From assembly GCA_046351215.1 (NCBI GenBank), contig JAXLYX010000005.1, positions 186,001-250,000 on the forward strand: DNA of 64,000 nucleotides, written 5' to 3'. Shown here piece by piece: positions 1 to 11,537 of this stretch. A program made the translations under genes and the position numbers. Origin of the DNA: JAXLYX01 sp046351215. GTDB taxonomy: Bacteria; Myxococcota_A; Polyangia; Polyangiales; Houyiibacteriaceae. The notes under the pieces were generated by a model. The model was not told the DNA's origin and did not search any database. It saw nothing but the letters and a program-made list of their open reading frames with translations. How positions within the stretch are numbered: the first letter of the stretch is position 1; each line of letters opens with the position of its first letter.

Positions 1-431
1 CGCGTGATCTTCTCGCCGACGACCGAGCCCATCGAGCCGCCCATGAAGCGGAAGTTGAAGACGCCGAGCTCGACGGGACGCCCTTCGATGGCGCCCTGCC
101 CCGTCATGATGGCGTCCTTCACGCCGGTCTTCTTGACGGTCTCCTGGACGCGCTGCGGATAGGTCTTCGAGTCGTTGAACCCGAGCGGATCCTGGGCGAG
201 GAGGTCCTTGTCGAGCTCCGTCCACGAGCCGGGATCGAGGAGGATCTCCACCCACGTCTCGGCGGACACGCGCTCGTGGTGGCCGCACTGCGGGCAGACC
301 TCGAGGTTCTGCGTGAACTCCTCGGCTTGCAGCGTCGCGCCGCACTCGTCGCACTTGCGGAAGATGCCTGCGCCGAGCGTTCGCTTCTGCGAGGCATCCC
401 CCGTGGCCTTCTTCTTCGCGAACCACGCCAT
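1..431 (-). CDS. accD: Acetyl-CoA carboxylase carboxyltransferase subunit beta (partial)
   Basis: Beta subunit of the carboxyltransferase half of acetyl-CoA carboxylase, which moves the carboxyl group from carboxybiotin to acetyl-CoA to make malonyl-CoA in the cytoplasm. The visible N-terminal 143 residues begin MAWFAKKK and carry the subunit's four-cysteine zinc ribbon (C27, C30, C46, C49), then the start of the crotonase-like domain with GVFNFRFMGGSMGS. The ATG at 431 is the only start that gives the family N terminus. The gene is cut by the left edge, so roughly the last half is missing. It lies 49 bases downstream of the pgeF-like gene on the same strand and may be co-transcribed. Its partner subunits AccB and AccC are encoded 5 kb away on the other strand. 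Confidence 0.95.
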   Translation of the reverse strand, partial: MAWFAKKKATGDASQKRTLGAGIFRKCDECGATLQAEEFTQNLEVCPQCGHHERVSAETWVEILLDPGSWTELDKDLLAQDPLGFNDSKTYPQRVQETVKKTGVKDAIMTGQGAIEGRPVELGVFNFRFMGGSMGSVVGEKIT

Positions 432-480
432 GTCGTTGGGGGAGGTACCACGACCACGGCCCCGGTCAACGACAAGCGCG

Positions 481-1254
481 TCAGGAGGGCGCGCGGGCCA
501 CGATCGCGGCGAGATGACGCCCCGAATTCCGGCCGTCCCGCCGGAACGAGAAGAAGCGTTCGCGGTCCGCGAAGGTGCATCCACCGACCTCGTCGATGCG
601 TGACGCGTCGAGGCCGAGACCGACGAGCTGCGTACGGACGACGCGGGTCAGGTCGGCGTGCGGCTTGGGGTACGAGCGATCGATCACCGCGCTCGTGCCG
701 GCGGCCGCGGCGATCTCGGCGGCCACCTCGTCCCCGACCTCGAAGGCCGCGAGCCGGATGTGTGGGAAGACGGCGGCGACGAGGTCGTCCGGCCGCACGC
801 CCGCACGCTCGACGAGGACCTCGACCGCGGCCTCGAGCACGTGGACGACGGTGCCCCTCCAGCCCGCGTGGACGGCGGCGACGGCACCCGTCCGCGGATC
901 GGCGACGAGGATCGGCACGCAGTCCGCGATCCGGACTCCGACCGCGACTCCGGGCGTGGCGGTGGCCAGCGCATCGCCCTGCTCTTCGCGGACGGCGGCG
1001 ACCGAATCGGCTCCATCGACGAAGCGCACGGAGCGCCCGTGGACCTGGGAGATCTCGAAGAGCCGCTCGCGCTCGACCGGGAGCGCCAGCGCGAAGCGTC
1101 GGTGGTTCTCCTCGACCGCCGACGCCTCGTCGCCGAGCCCGCGACCGAGGTTGAGCGTATCGAACGGTGCTGCGCTGGTCCCACCCGTCCGGAGCGAGAA
1201 GCCGTGGACGAAGCCATGGGCGGTGAGCAGCTCGGAGCGCAGGAGATCGGCCAT
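481..1254 (-). CDS. pgeF: Laccase-domain purine nucleoside phosphorylase (YfiH/PgeF family)
   Basis: Member of the YfiH/DUF152 (Cu-oxidase_4) family, originally called polyphenol oxidase and now known as a zinc-dependent purine nucleoside phosphorylase/adenosine deaminase-type enzyme or a peptidoglycan-editing factor. Family marks visible are the N-terminal HGFSLRTGG, the IADCVPILVAD cysteine motif and HAGWRGTV with its metal-ligand histidine. At 257 residues it has the usual length. The start at 1254 (MADLLRSELL) was chosen because upstream in-frame ATGs at 1263 and 1302 only add arginine/alanine-rich sequence not typical of the family. It lies just upstream of accD on the same strand. The family is clear; the exact physiological substrate is not. 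Confidence 0.88.
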   Translation of the reverse strand: MADLLRSELLTAHGFVHGFSLRTGGTSAAPFDTLNLGRGLGDEASAVEENHRRFALALPVERERLFEISQVHGRSVRFVDGADSVAAVREEQGDALATATPGVAVGVRIADCVPILVADPRTGAVAAVHAGWRGTVVHVLEAAVEVLVERAGVRPDDLVAAVFPHIRLAAFEVGDEVAAEIAAAAGTSAVIDRSYPKPHADLTRVVRTQLVGLGLDASRIDEVGGCTFADRERFFSFRRDGRNSGRHLAAIVARAPS

Positions 1255-1355
1255 GGCCGGCATCCCAGCACGGGCGGCCCCGGAGCGGCAACCGGCCTGC
1301 ATTGCCTCGCCGCCCCCTTGGCGGTAGGAACGCGGCCTACCCGAGAGGAGTCACG

Positions 1356-1781
1356 ATGGCGTACAAGTTCCCCTCCGAAGAGTGGACGTCGGCCTACAGG
1401 GACGCGGTGAACGCGAGCGAGGGCTACCGGAAGCACGGCAAGCCCTGGACCTTCGGAGCCGTCGCCTTCGTCGTGAAGCCGGACGCCGCCCTCGGCATCG
1501 AGACCGAGATCACCATGCTCCTCGACGTCCACGAGGGCGTGTGTCGGGGCACGGTGTACGGGAAGGGCCTCGACTCGGTGAAGGACGCGCCCTTCGTGAT
1601 CGTCGCGGACTACGCGAAGTGGAAGGACTGCCTGCAGGGCAAGATCGACCCGATCAAGGGCATGATGGAGGGCAAGCTGAAGCTCGTGAAGGGACACCTC
1701 CCGACGATGCTGAAGTTCGTCGAATCGTCGCGCGCGCTCGTGTCGGCCGCGCAGACCGTGCCCACCGATTTCGCGATCTGA
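1356..1781 (+). CDS. SCP2 sterol-binding domain protein
   Basis: A 141-residue protein that is essentially a single SCP-2 sterol-transfer domain, a small alpha/beta fold with a hydrophobic tunnel that binds lipids or acyl-CoAs. Supporting features are the length, the alternating hydrophobic strands around WTFGAVAFVVKP and ITMLLDVHEGVCRG, and the lysine-rich helix GMMEGKLKLVKG followed by the terminal helix TMLKFVESSRALV. The start at 1356 is preceded by a good GAGAGGAG ribosome-binding site; a longer reading from 1302 is possible but has no such site. The next gene starts 7 bases after its stop and looks like a distant relative, so the two are probably an operon. The bound ligand is unknown. 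Confidence 0.75.
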   Translation: MAYKFPSEEWTSAYRDAVNASEGYRKHGKPWTFGAVAFVVKPDAALGIETEITMLLDVHEGVCRGTVYGKGLDSVKDAPFVIVADYAKWKDCLQGKIDPIKGMMEGKLKLVKGHLPTMLKFVESSRALVSAAQTVPTDFAI

Positions 1782-1788
1782 GGTCGTC

Positions 1789-2217
1789 GTGCTGCCCTGC
1801 ATCGAGCTCGCTCCGGACGCCGGGAAGAACGCCTTCGCGGAGATGCTCGCGCAGCTCCTGCGACAGAACCTCGACGACCATCCCGACAAGCAGCAGGTCT
1901 TCGTGCGCCTGCACGCGACCGTCGCGATCGTCGTCGAGGACCTCGACCTCGCCGTGACCCTCGAGTTCCGTCGCGGCCGGCTCGTGGTGCACGACGGGAT
2001 CGTCGGCGTTCCCGACCTCGCGATCCGGGCTCCGAGCGAGTGGGTGATGAAGATGTCCCTCGTCGAGCTCCGCGGACGCTTCGGCCTGCCCGATCCGAAC
2101 GGGCAGGTCGCCCGCGAGGTCTGGGGGGCCTCGACCGACGGAACGATCCGCGTCCTCGGCGCGCTGACGAGCTTCCCGCTCGCGCTGCGCCTCACGCGCG
2201 TGATGTCGGTGAACTGA
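1789..2217 (+). CDS. Hypothetical protein, SCP2-like
   Basis: A 142-residue soluble protein reading from a GTG 7 bases downstream of the SCP2 gene. I do not recognise a named family with certainty. The central region (DLAVTLEFRRGRLVVHDGIV, then PDLAIRAPSEWVMKMS) resembles the sterol-carrier fold's strand-strand-helix pattern, where a small lipid-binding domain recognises a hydrophobic ligand. Its position right behind an SCP2-domain gene supports a shared lipid-related role. No signal peptide or membrane segment is visible. It converges with the small membrane-anchored protein gene that ends at 2237. Confidence 0.6.
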   Translation: MLPCIELAPDAGKNAFAEMLAQLLRQNLDDHPDKQQVFVRLHATVAIVVEDLDLAVTLEFRRGRLVVHDGIVGVPDLAIRAPSEWVMKMSLVELRGRFGLPDPNGQVAREVWGASTDGTIRVLGALTSFPLALRLTRVMSVN

Positions 2218-2236
2218 GGGGCCGGCGCCGGCTCGC

Positions 2237-2467
2237 TCAGGGCGGCGGGTACGAGCTCGGTCCGCCCGGCCTCTTGCCCCGCTCGCTCGGCGAGGGCGCG
2301 TCGAGGGCGATGGCGCCCGAGTCGAGGTCGTAGGCGGAGGGGACCCTCCGCCGGCGGCCCACACGCGCCCGGTCGCGATCCCGCTCGCCATCGTCGAGCG
2401 ACTTGGCGGCCGCCATGCAAAGGACGGCGGCCGCGGCGAATCCGACGAAAGCGAGCGTCTCGACCAT
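2237..2467 (-). CDS. Small membrane-anchored hypothetical protein
   Basis: A 76-residue protein starting MVETLAFVGFAAAAVLCMAA. It has one hydrophobic N-terminal segment (about residues 3-22), then a strongly charged stretch rich in Arg and Asp and a Pro/Ser-rich tail. No known family is recognised. The ATG at 2467 is the first start after the tRNA-Leu promoter region and places the hydrophobic segment at the N terminus, as expected for a single-pass protein. The tail composition could also arise from an open GC-rich frame, so whether the gene is expressed is uncertain. Confidence 0.4.
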   Translation of the reverse strand: MVETLAFVGFAAAAVLCMAAAKSLDDGERDRDRARVGRRRRVPSAYDLDSGAIALDAPSPSERGKRPGGPSSYPPP

Positions 2468-2529
2468 GCCCCGACCATAGCCGATCCGGGGCATTCGAGA
2501 TGTCCTCGACCGAGGAGGTCGAAACTCGC

Positions 2530-2557
2530 TTGACATCCCCGCGGGTCCGGCTAACTT
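2530..2557 (+). promoter_or_regulatory. Promoter of tRNA-Leu
   Basis: Consensus -35 TTGACA (2530-2535) and -10 TAACTT (2552-2557) with a 16-base spacer, ending 17 bases before the mature tRNA start. The tRNA-Gly gene at 25948 has an almost identical element, which supports both. Confidence 0.7.
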
Positions 2558-2574
2558 CCGCTTCCCAATCCGAC

Positions 2575-2656
2575 GCGGTCGTGGCGGAACTGGCAGACGC
2601 GCTGGACTAAGGATCCAGTGGGGCAACCCGTGAAGGTTCGACTCCTTTCGACCGCA
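2575..2656 (+). tRNA. tRNA-Leu (anticodon AAG)
   Basis: Complete class II tRNA cloverleaf. The acceptor stem is GCGGTCG/CGACCGC with discriminator A at 2656, and the D-arm is GCG..CGC. The anticodon stem is CTGGA/TCCAG around loop CTAAGGA, followed by a long variable arm (GGGCAACCC) and a T-arm GAAGG-TTCGACT-CCTTT. The anticodon (2609-2611) is AAG, read from a clean 7-base loop with T33. The long variable arm and A73 agree with leucine identity. The 3' CCA is not fully encoded. A34 is unusual for a bacterial leucine tRNA (GAG is normal) and is discussed as a finding. Confidence 0.92.
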
Positions 2657-2660
2657 CCCT

Positions 2661-2703
2661 GAAGGGGAGCACCGGCAAGCCGGCGCTCCCCTTCGGCTTT
2701 TCG
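2661..2703 (+). terminator. Intrinsic terminator after tRNA-Leu
   Basis: Perfect inverted repeat GAAGGGGAGC (2661-2670) and GCTCCCCTTC (2685-2694), with the inner arms CCGGC/GCCGG, followed by CGGCTTTT. It starts 5 bases after the tRNA. Confidence 0.85.
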
Positions 2704-2742
2704 GGGCCTGGGATTCGGTCCGCCCGGAGGCCGGGCTCCGTC

Positions 2743-3102
2743 TCAGTCCTCTTCTTCGTCCTCGTCGGCGCGCTCCCCGTGGGCGAGCCAGTCCTTTCGG
2801 GCCGCGGCGTAGGCGATGCGGGCCGACCAGTCGCGTTCGTTCGGCAGGAGCGCGGCCATGCGGGCGTCACGCAGGGCGGCGCCGAGCAAGAGGCCGAGGT
2901 GCGCGCGCACTTCGCTCATCGTGCCGGGGAAGCCGCCGGCGGCGGGTCTCCCCTGCTGCCGCAGGGCGGAGCGGATGGCGACGGCCCAGTCGAGGCCCAT
3001 CGAGGACGCGTTCCGGTCGAGGAACTCCCGGCGGGTCGGGTCGCTCGGCCCGTCATCGACGGGTGACGGGGCCTGGGCGGTGCGGATCGGTCGGGCGGAC
3101 AT
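2743..3102 (-). CDS. Hypothetical protein with acidic C terminus
   Basis: A 119-residue cytoplasmic protein beginning MSARPIRTAQ. The ATG at 3102 follows a good GGAGAG site, which fixes the start. The N-terminal 30 residues look disordered. The middle is predicted helical (LDWAVAIRSALRQQ, MSEVRAHLGLLLGAALRDARMAAL), and the protein ends in the acidic run DEDEEED. I do not recognise a family. It is transcribed away from the RRM gene and shares that 378-base intergenic region. Confidence 0.6.
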   Translation of the reverse strand: MSARPIRTAQAPSPVDDGPSDPTRREFLDRNASSMGLDWAVAIRSALRQQGRPAAGGFPGTMSEVRAHLGLLLGAALRDARMAALLPNERDWSARIAYAAARKDWLAHGERADEDEEED

Positions 3103-3480
3103 GTCACTCTCCTTCCACGAGGGTCGGGAGCGACGTCGTGTGCGCCCACGGTACTCCTTCTCGCATCGAGGCGCCCGGTCTTTCGAGGGGTTTTCACGGA
3201 GCGAGTGCGTGGCGAGGCGGCGACGGCAGACAAGGATCGACCGACCGAGGGTGCGGGCCTTTCGTCCACGTGCTAGGCTACGCCCTCTCACGGTACGTCA
3301 CTGGCACCGGTTCGACGCTTGCTCTCTCCGAGACCGACGTTCGCTCTGACTTCTGGCCGACGCACAGTGCGCCCGACGAATTCCTCGTCGGGCGCGAGCC
3401 CCATCCGGACCTTCGCGGCTTCGTCGGATGGGTGGCCCGCGAAACTCACTCGGATTCGAAGCAGCGAAAAGCAAGTGTCA
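3103..3480. other. Long divergent intergenic region / RRM gene leader
   Basis: 378 bases without a convincing gene lie between the divergently read hypothetical gene and the RRM gene. The most definite element is an 11-bp perfect hairpin at 3369-3395. The sequence immediately before the RRM start (AAAAGCAAGTGTC) lacks a canonical ribosome-binding site. I see no clear sigma-70 promoter. Confidence 0.6.
3369..3395 (+). promoter_or_regulatory. Hairpin in leader of RRM gene
   Basis: Stem GCGCCCGACGA / TCGTCGGGCGC (11 perfect pairs) around a 5-base loop ATTCC, located 85 bases upstream of the RRM start. No U-run follows, so an ordinary terminator is unlikely. A leader element for RNA-level control is an inference. 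Confidence 0.45.
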
Positions 3481-3863
3481 TGGGTACTCGACTCTACGTT
3501 GGCAATCTCTCGTTCCAGACCAGCCAGGACGCCCTCCAGGAGGCCTTCCAGGCCATCGGCGAGGTCCGTGAGGTCTACCTTCCCTCCGATCGCGAGACGG
3601 GCCGTCCCCGCGGCTTCGCGTTCGTGACGATGGCGACCGCGCAGGGCGCGCAGGACGCGATCGCGCAGCTCGACGGGCGCCTGCTCGACGGCCGTCCCCT
3701 CCGCGTGAACGAGGCCGAGGAGCGGCCGCAGCGCGGCGGCGGCGGTGGCGGCGGCTTCGGCGGCGGCGGCGGCGGTCGTGGCGGCTTCGGCGGCGGCGGC
3801 GGCGGCGGCTACGGCGGCGGTGGTGGCCGCGGCGGTCGCGGCGGCGGCGGCGGCTACCGCTGA
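3481..3863 (+). CDS. Glycine-rich RNA-binding protein (RRM domain)
   Basis: A 127-residue protein with one RNA recognition motif at residues 3-80. RNP2 is LYVGNL near the N terminus and RNP1 is RGFAFVTM, both with the expected aromatic residues. A glycine/arginine/phenylalanine-rich tail follows from about residue 86 (repeated GGFGGGGGG units ending GGYR). This architecture matches the cold-induced Rbp proteins of cyanobacteria and similar proteins in Myxococcota and Planctomycetes, which bind single-stranded RNA and are thought to act as RNA chaperones. The ATG at 3481 is the only sensible start for the RRM. The tail is encoded by a GGC-repeat tract. It has its own promoter region upstream and a strong terminator downstream, so it is probably a single-gene unit. 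Confidence 0.9.
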
Positions 3864-3896
3864 GCCTCGTCCGAGCCATCATCTCGGCTCGTGAGA

Positions 3897-3943
3897 ACGC
3901 CTCCTCGGAGACCCCTCGGTCTCCGGCGGAGGCGTCCTCGTTT
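3897..3943 (+). terminator. Terminator after RRM gene
   Basis: Near-perfect long hairpin: ACGCCTCCTCGGAGAC (3897-3912) pairs with GTCTCCGGCGGAGGCGT (3919-3935), followed by CCTCGTTT. It ends the RRM transcription unit. Confidence 0.75.
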
Positions 3944-4119
3944 CCGGCCCCTGGCTCGAGGACCCTTCGCGCAGCCGGCGTCGACGCTCGGGACCGGGCT
4001 CCTCGTCGCGCAGGACCCGACGCCCCCACCCCGGGGATACGACCTCGTCGGATCCCGTCCGTCGTTCGCGATACTTGACGGTCGTCGGCCGGCCGTGCGC
4101 CAATCCCCTCGGAGGCTGA

Positions 4120-4479
4120 ATGTTCAAAGAGCTCCTCGAGGAAGTCGTGACGGGCACCGACGGCGGGATCGCCGCGCTGCTGATGGGGTTCGACGGCATC
4201 GCCGTCGATCACTACGTGCGCGACGACGGCTCGGTCGACGTCGACTCGATCGGCATGGAGTACAGCGTCGTCCTCAAGGACATCCAGAAGGCGGCGACGA
4301 TGCTCGATGCCGGCGACGCCCAGGAGGTCGCGATCCGCGCGGAGCGCATGACGACGCTCATCCGGATCGTCAACGAGCAGTACTTCGTCGCCCTCGCGGT
4401 CACCCCGAGCGGCAACGTCGGCAAGGGTCGCTTCCTCCTGCGGACCCGCGTGCCGAAGATGCGCGACGCGCTCGAGTGA
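4120..4479 (+). CDS. Roadblock/LC7 domain protein
   Basis: A 119-residue protein that is one Roadblock/LC7 domain, the small dimerising fold used by MglB-type GTPase regulators and other scaffolds. The visible pattern is the N-terminal helix [21 protein letters not shown], strand GIAVDHYV, the long second helix [17 protein letters not shown] and the strand pair [16 protein letters not shown]. The start is preceded by GGAGG at a good distance. It is followed with overlap by aroQ and then accB/accC, an arrangement seen in other Deltaproteobacteria-like genomes. No MglA-like GTPase gene is in the window, so the partner is unknown. Confidence 0.75.
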   Translation: MFKELLEEVVTGTDGGIAALLMGFDGIAVDHYVRDDGSVDVDSIGMEYSVVLKDIQKAATMLDAGDAQEVAIRAERMTTLIRIVNEQYFVALAVTPSGNVGKGRFLLRTRVPKMRDALE

Positions 4480-4967
4480 CCGTGGCCACGAAGCCCCGAG
4501 CCGCGAAGGACGCTACGCAGGCGCTGCGTATCCTCGTACTCCACGGACCGAACCTGAACCTCCTCGGCACACGCGAGCCGAGCGTGTACGGGCGCGACAC
4601 GCTGGCGTCGATCGAGGAGACGCTGCGTTCTCTCGCGGACTCGCTCGGCGCGACGGTCGAATGCCGTCAGTCGAACCACGAAGGTCAATTGATCGATTGG
4701 CTCCACGAGGCGCGTACGGCGTTTCACGGTGTCGTGATCAACCCGGGCGCGTACACGCACACGTCGATCGCGCTCCGCGATGCGATCACCGCGATCGAGA
4801 AGCCCGTCGTCGAAGTGCATCTCTCGAACGTCCACGCCCGGGAGGCGTTTCGACACGTGTCGATGACGGCTCCGGTTTGTATCGGACAGATCGCCGGCTT
4901 CGGAGCCAACAGTTACTGCCTTGGCTTCCGCGCTCTCATCGATTATCTCAAAGCACCCCGGCGCTAA
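4476..4967 (+). CDS. aroQ: 3-dehydroquinate dehydratase, type II
   Basis: Third enzyme of the shikimate pathway, converting 3-dehydroquinate to 3-dehydroshikimate by trans-elimination. Type II family motifs are clear: [16 protein letters not shown] at the N terminus with the catalytic Arg and a following Tyr (SVYG), [29 protein letters not shown] and [14 protein letters not shown] with the catalytic His. At 163 residues it has about the usual length plus a short N-terminal extension. The GTG at 4476 overlaps the stop of the Roadblock gene (GTGA), which suggests translational coupling; a second GTG at 4482 is equally plausible. The accB start follows 49 bases after its stop. Confidence 0.95.
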   Translation: MTVATKPRAAKDATQALRILVLHGPNLNLLGTREPSVYGRDTLASIEETLRSLADSLGATVECRQSNHEGQLIDWLHEARTAFHGVVINPGAYTHTSIALRDAITAIEKPVVEVHLSNVHAREAFRHVSMTAPVCIGQIAGFGANSYCLGFRALIDYLKAPRR

Positions 4968-5016
4968 GGGGGACGCGCCGACGCCCGGCGCGTCGAGAGA
5001 TTCGAGGAGCGAGCGG

Positions 5017-5583
5017 ATGGCTACGCGCAAGGTTCCGCAGAAGAAGTCGCGCACGACGCGAACCCCGGCGGCCGGGAAGGCCCCTTCGTCGGCGAAGACC
5101 GACAAGAGCACGCGCATGGCGATCGATCTCGATCAGCTCGAGGAGCTGATGCAGACGATCGAGCGGCACGGCATCACCGAGCTCGAGCTCGAGAAGGGTG
5201 GCGAGCGCATCGTGCTCCGTCGCGGCTCGGTCACGACCGTGACGCACGCGGCGCCGGTCGTCGCGACCGCGCCCGCGCCCGCCGGAGCGCATCTCCACGC
5301 GCCGGCGCACTCGGCGCCCGCGGCGAAGGAGGAGGATCCGAACGTCGTCTTCGTGACGTCGCCGTTCGTCGGCACCTTCTATCGCGCGGGAAGCCCGACC
5401 GCCGAGCCCTTCGTGAAGGACGGACAGCAGGTCGCCGCCGGCCAGACGCTCTGCATCGTCGAGGCGATGAAGCTCATGAACGAGATCGAAGCGGAATTCG
5501 CCTGCTCGATCGTCGAGTGCCTCGTCGAGAACGGCAAGCCGGTCGAGTACGGGGACAAGCTCTTCAAGGTCAAGAAGCGCTGA
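5017..5583 (+). CDS. accB: Biotin carboxyl carrier protein of acetyl-CoA carboxylase
   Basis: Carrier subunit that holds the biotin which shuttles CO2 from AccC to the AccA/AccD carboxyltransferase. It has 188 residues: a basic Lys/Arg-rich N-terminal extension (1-33), the conserved helix IDLDQLEELMQTIERHGITELELEK, an Ala/Pro-rich linker, and the C-terminal biotinyl domain (about 112-188). The biotinylation motif EAMKLMNE places the modified lysine at about position 152. The ATG at 5017 follows GAGGAG; a start at 5116 would drop the basic extension and give a more typical N terminus, so the start is not certain. It is followed directly by accC. Confidence 0.95.
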   Translation: MATRKVPQKKSRTTRTPAAGKAPSSAKTDKSTRMAIDLDQLEELMQTIERHGITELELEKGGERIVLRRGSVTTVTHAAPVVATAPAPAGAHLHAPAHSAPAAKEEDPNVVFVTSPFVGTFYRAGSPTAEPFVKDGQQVAAGQTLCIVEAMKLMNEIEAEFACSIVECLVENGKPVEYGDKLFKVKKR

Positions 5584-5590
5584 GCCCGCC

Positions 5591-6925
<1,335 letters not shown>

Positions 6926-7101
6926 CCCACGGAGACGTCCCGGGGCCCCTTTTCGGGGGCCCTGGGTGCCGATCGCCGTTGTTGCGGAGCGAAGTCGGAA
7001 ACCACTATGCTCACGAGGCCGTGGACCTCCCTCGGCGGTAGCGGCTCGGGCGCCCGCCCGACCGTCCCCGGAACGGCCCTCCGCGGTCTCGGTTGCATCT
7101 C

Positions 7102-10086
<2,985 letters not shown>

Positions 10087-10121
10087 GCGCGTCGCCGGCG
10101 CTCGCCGGCCGGTCGACGCGC
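10087..10121. terminator. Bidirectional terminator between TPR gene and metF
   Basis: Nested inverted repeats in the 36-base convergent gap: outer GCGCGTCG (10087-10094) / CGACGCGC (10114-10121) and inner GCCGGC / GCCGGC. There is no clear U-run, but the location between two converging stops supports termination on both strands. Confidence 0.6.
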
Positions 10122-10122
10122 C

Positions 10123-10974
10123 CTACTTCGAGAGGCCGAGGTTGCGCCAGATCGCGAGCGAGGGCTCGGCCTGGTTCAGCGTGTAGAAGTGCAGGCCGGG
10201 CGCGCCGCCCTCGATCAGGCGCTCGCACATGCGCGTGACGACTTCCTCGCCGAACTTCACGATGCTGTCCGAGTCGTCCCCGTAGGCCTCGAGCTGACGC
10301 CGGACGAAGCGGGGGATCTCCGCGCCGCAGGCGTCACTGAAGCGGGCGATCTTCGTGTAGTTCGTGATGGGCATGATGCCCGGCACGATCGGCACTTCGA
10401 CGCCCATCGCGCGCACCCGGTCGACGAAGTGGAAGTAGCAGTCCGCGTTGAAGAAGTACTGCGTGATCGCGCTGTTCGCGCCGGCCTTCACCTTGTTCAC
10501 GAAGTGCCGAAGATCGTCCTCGAAGGAGCGCGCCTGCGGATGCATCTCGGGATACGCCGCGACCTCGATGTGGAAGCAGTCGCCCGTCTCCTCGCGGATG
10601 AAGGACACGAGCTCGTTCGCGTAGCGGAGCTCGCCCGTGGCGAAGCCCATGCCCGAGGGCAGGTCGCCCCGCAGCGCGACGATCTGGCGGATCCCTGCGT
10701 CCCGGTAGGTGACGAGGAGCTCGCGCAGCGCGGCGCGGCTGTCGCCGACGCAGGAGAGGTGCGGAGCCGTCGGGATGCCCACCTCCCGATGGAGGTCGAG
10801 GACGGTCGTCAGCGTGCGATCCCGCGTCGACCCGCCGGCGCCGTAGGTCACCGAGAAGAACTCGGGCCGGTAGGACGCGAGCTCCCGCGCCACGTCGAGG
10901 AGCTTCGCGTGCCCCGCATCGGTCTTGGTGGGGAAGAACTCGAAACTGTAGCGGCGCTCGGTCGACGTGGCCAT
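10123..10974 (-). CDS. metF: Methylenetetrahydrofolate reductase
   Basis: FAD-dependent enzyme that reduces 5,10-methylene-THF to 5-methyl-THF, the methyl donor for methionine synthesis. The 283-residue length and motifs are typical: SFEFFPTKTDAG near the N terminus with the catalytic Glu, FFSVTYGAGGSTRDRT, APHLSCVG, and ALRGDLPSG for flavin and folate binding. The C-terminal GAPGLHFYTLN motif completes the barrel. The ATG at 10974 gives the canonical N terminus. It is monocistronic by position, with a 136-base gap to the divergent rhodanese gene. Confidence 0.96.
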   Translation of the reverse strand: MATSTERRYSFEFFPTKTDAGHAKLLDVARELASYRPEFFSVTYGAGGSTRDRTLTTVLDLHREVGIPTAPHLSCVGDSRAALRELLVTYRDAGIRQIVALRGDLPSGMGFATGELRYANELVSFIREETGDCFHIEVAAYPEMHPQARSFEDDLRHFVNKVKAGANSAITQYFFNADCYFHFVDRVRAMGVEVPIVPGIMPITNYTKIARFSDACGAEIPRFVRRQLEAYGDDSDSIVKFGEEVVTRMCERLIEGGAPGLHFYTLNQAEPSLAIWRNLGLSK

Positions 10975-11110
10975 GGATGCCCCCGGAATCAGGCCGGGAC
11001 TCTTAGCACGGGTGGGAGGGGGGCCGCCCGTGCGAATCCCGGACCCCGCGAGCCGGCTCCCACGCCGAGCGCACCCCTCGATCGGTGCCTATGTACAAAG
11101 GGAGTCGTCC

Positions 11111-11509
11111 ATGCGTCCGGTCCACGTCGTCGCTGCTCTGGCTGTGCTCTTCTTGGTGGGTGGGCTCGTCCTGCGCCCGGGCTCCGAAACGGGGGCCCCG
11201 GCGAGCGCCGAGGCCTCGGGCTCCGGAGCCAGGGCCCCCCAGCGGATCGACGGTCCCGCCGCCCGGCAGAAGGTCTCCGCCGGAGCGACGCTGCTCGACG
11301 TCCGGACGCCGGGCGAATTCGCGGAGCGGCACGTCGACGGTGCCTTGAACGTGCCCGTCCAGGAGCTCGAGGAGCGCCTCGGCGAAGTGCCTCGCGACCG
11401 TCCCGTCGTGGTCTATTGTCTCTCGGGGGGCCGCTCGGCGGCCGCCTCGCGCATGCTGGCCGCGGCCGGATACGAGGCGTACGACCTCGGTCCGATGTCC
11501 GCGTGGTAA
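11111..11509 (+). CDS. Membrane-anchored rhodanese-domain protein
   Basis: A 132-residue protein with an N-terminal hydrophobic helix (about residues 5-22, [17 protein letters not shown]) that is a membrane anchor or uncleaved signal, then a single rhodanese domain facing the periplasm. The domain shows [22 protein letters not shown] and the active-site loop CLSGGRS with Cys103, the residue that would carry persulfide sulfur. The ATG at 11111 is preceded by AAGGGAG. Rhodaneses of this short type transfer sulfur or act in redox chemistry; the substrate cannot be read from sequence. It sits 28 bases before pgm but need not be related to it. Confidence 0.85.
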   Translation: MRPVHVVAALAVLFLVGGLVLRPGSETGAPASAEASGSGARAPQRIDGPAARQKVSAGATLLDVRTPGEFAERHVDGALNVPVQELEERLGEVPRDRPVVVYCLSGGRSAAASRMLAAAGYEAYDLGPMSAW

Positions 11510-11537
11510 TCGACGTCGAACAGGGGGGAATCGAGGA

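Noticed and set aside
3739..3855. GGC-rich repetitive stretch that could be taken for a direct-repeat array
   Set aside because: It encodes the glycine-rich tail of the RRM protein, with no spacers; it is not a CRISPR array.
6939..6963. GC-only inverted repeat after accC
   Set aside because: It is short, not followed by a U-run, and such GC hairpins are expected by chance at this composition.
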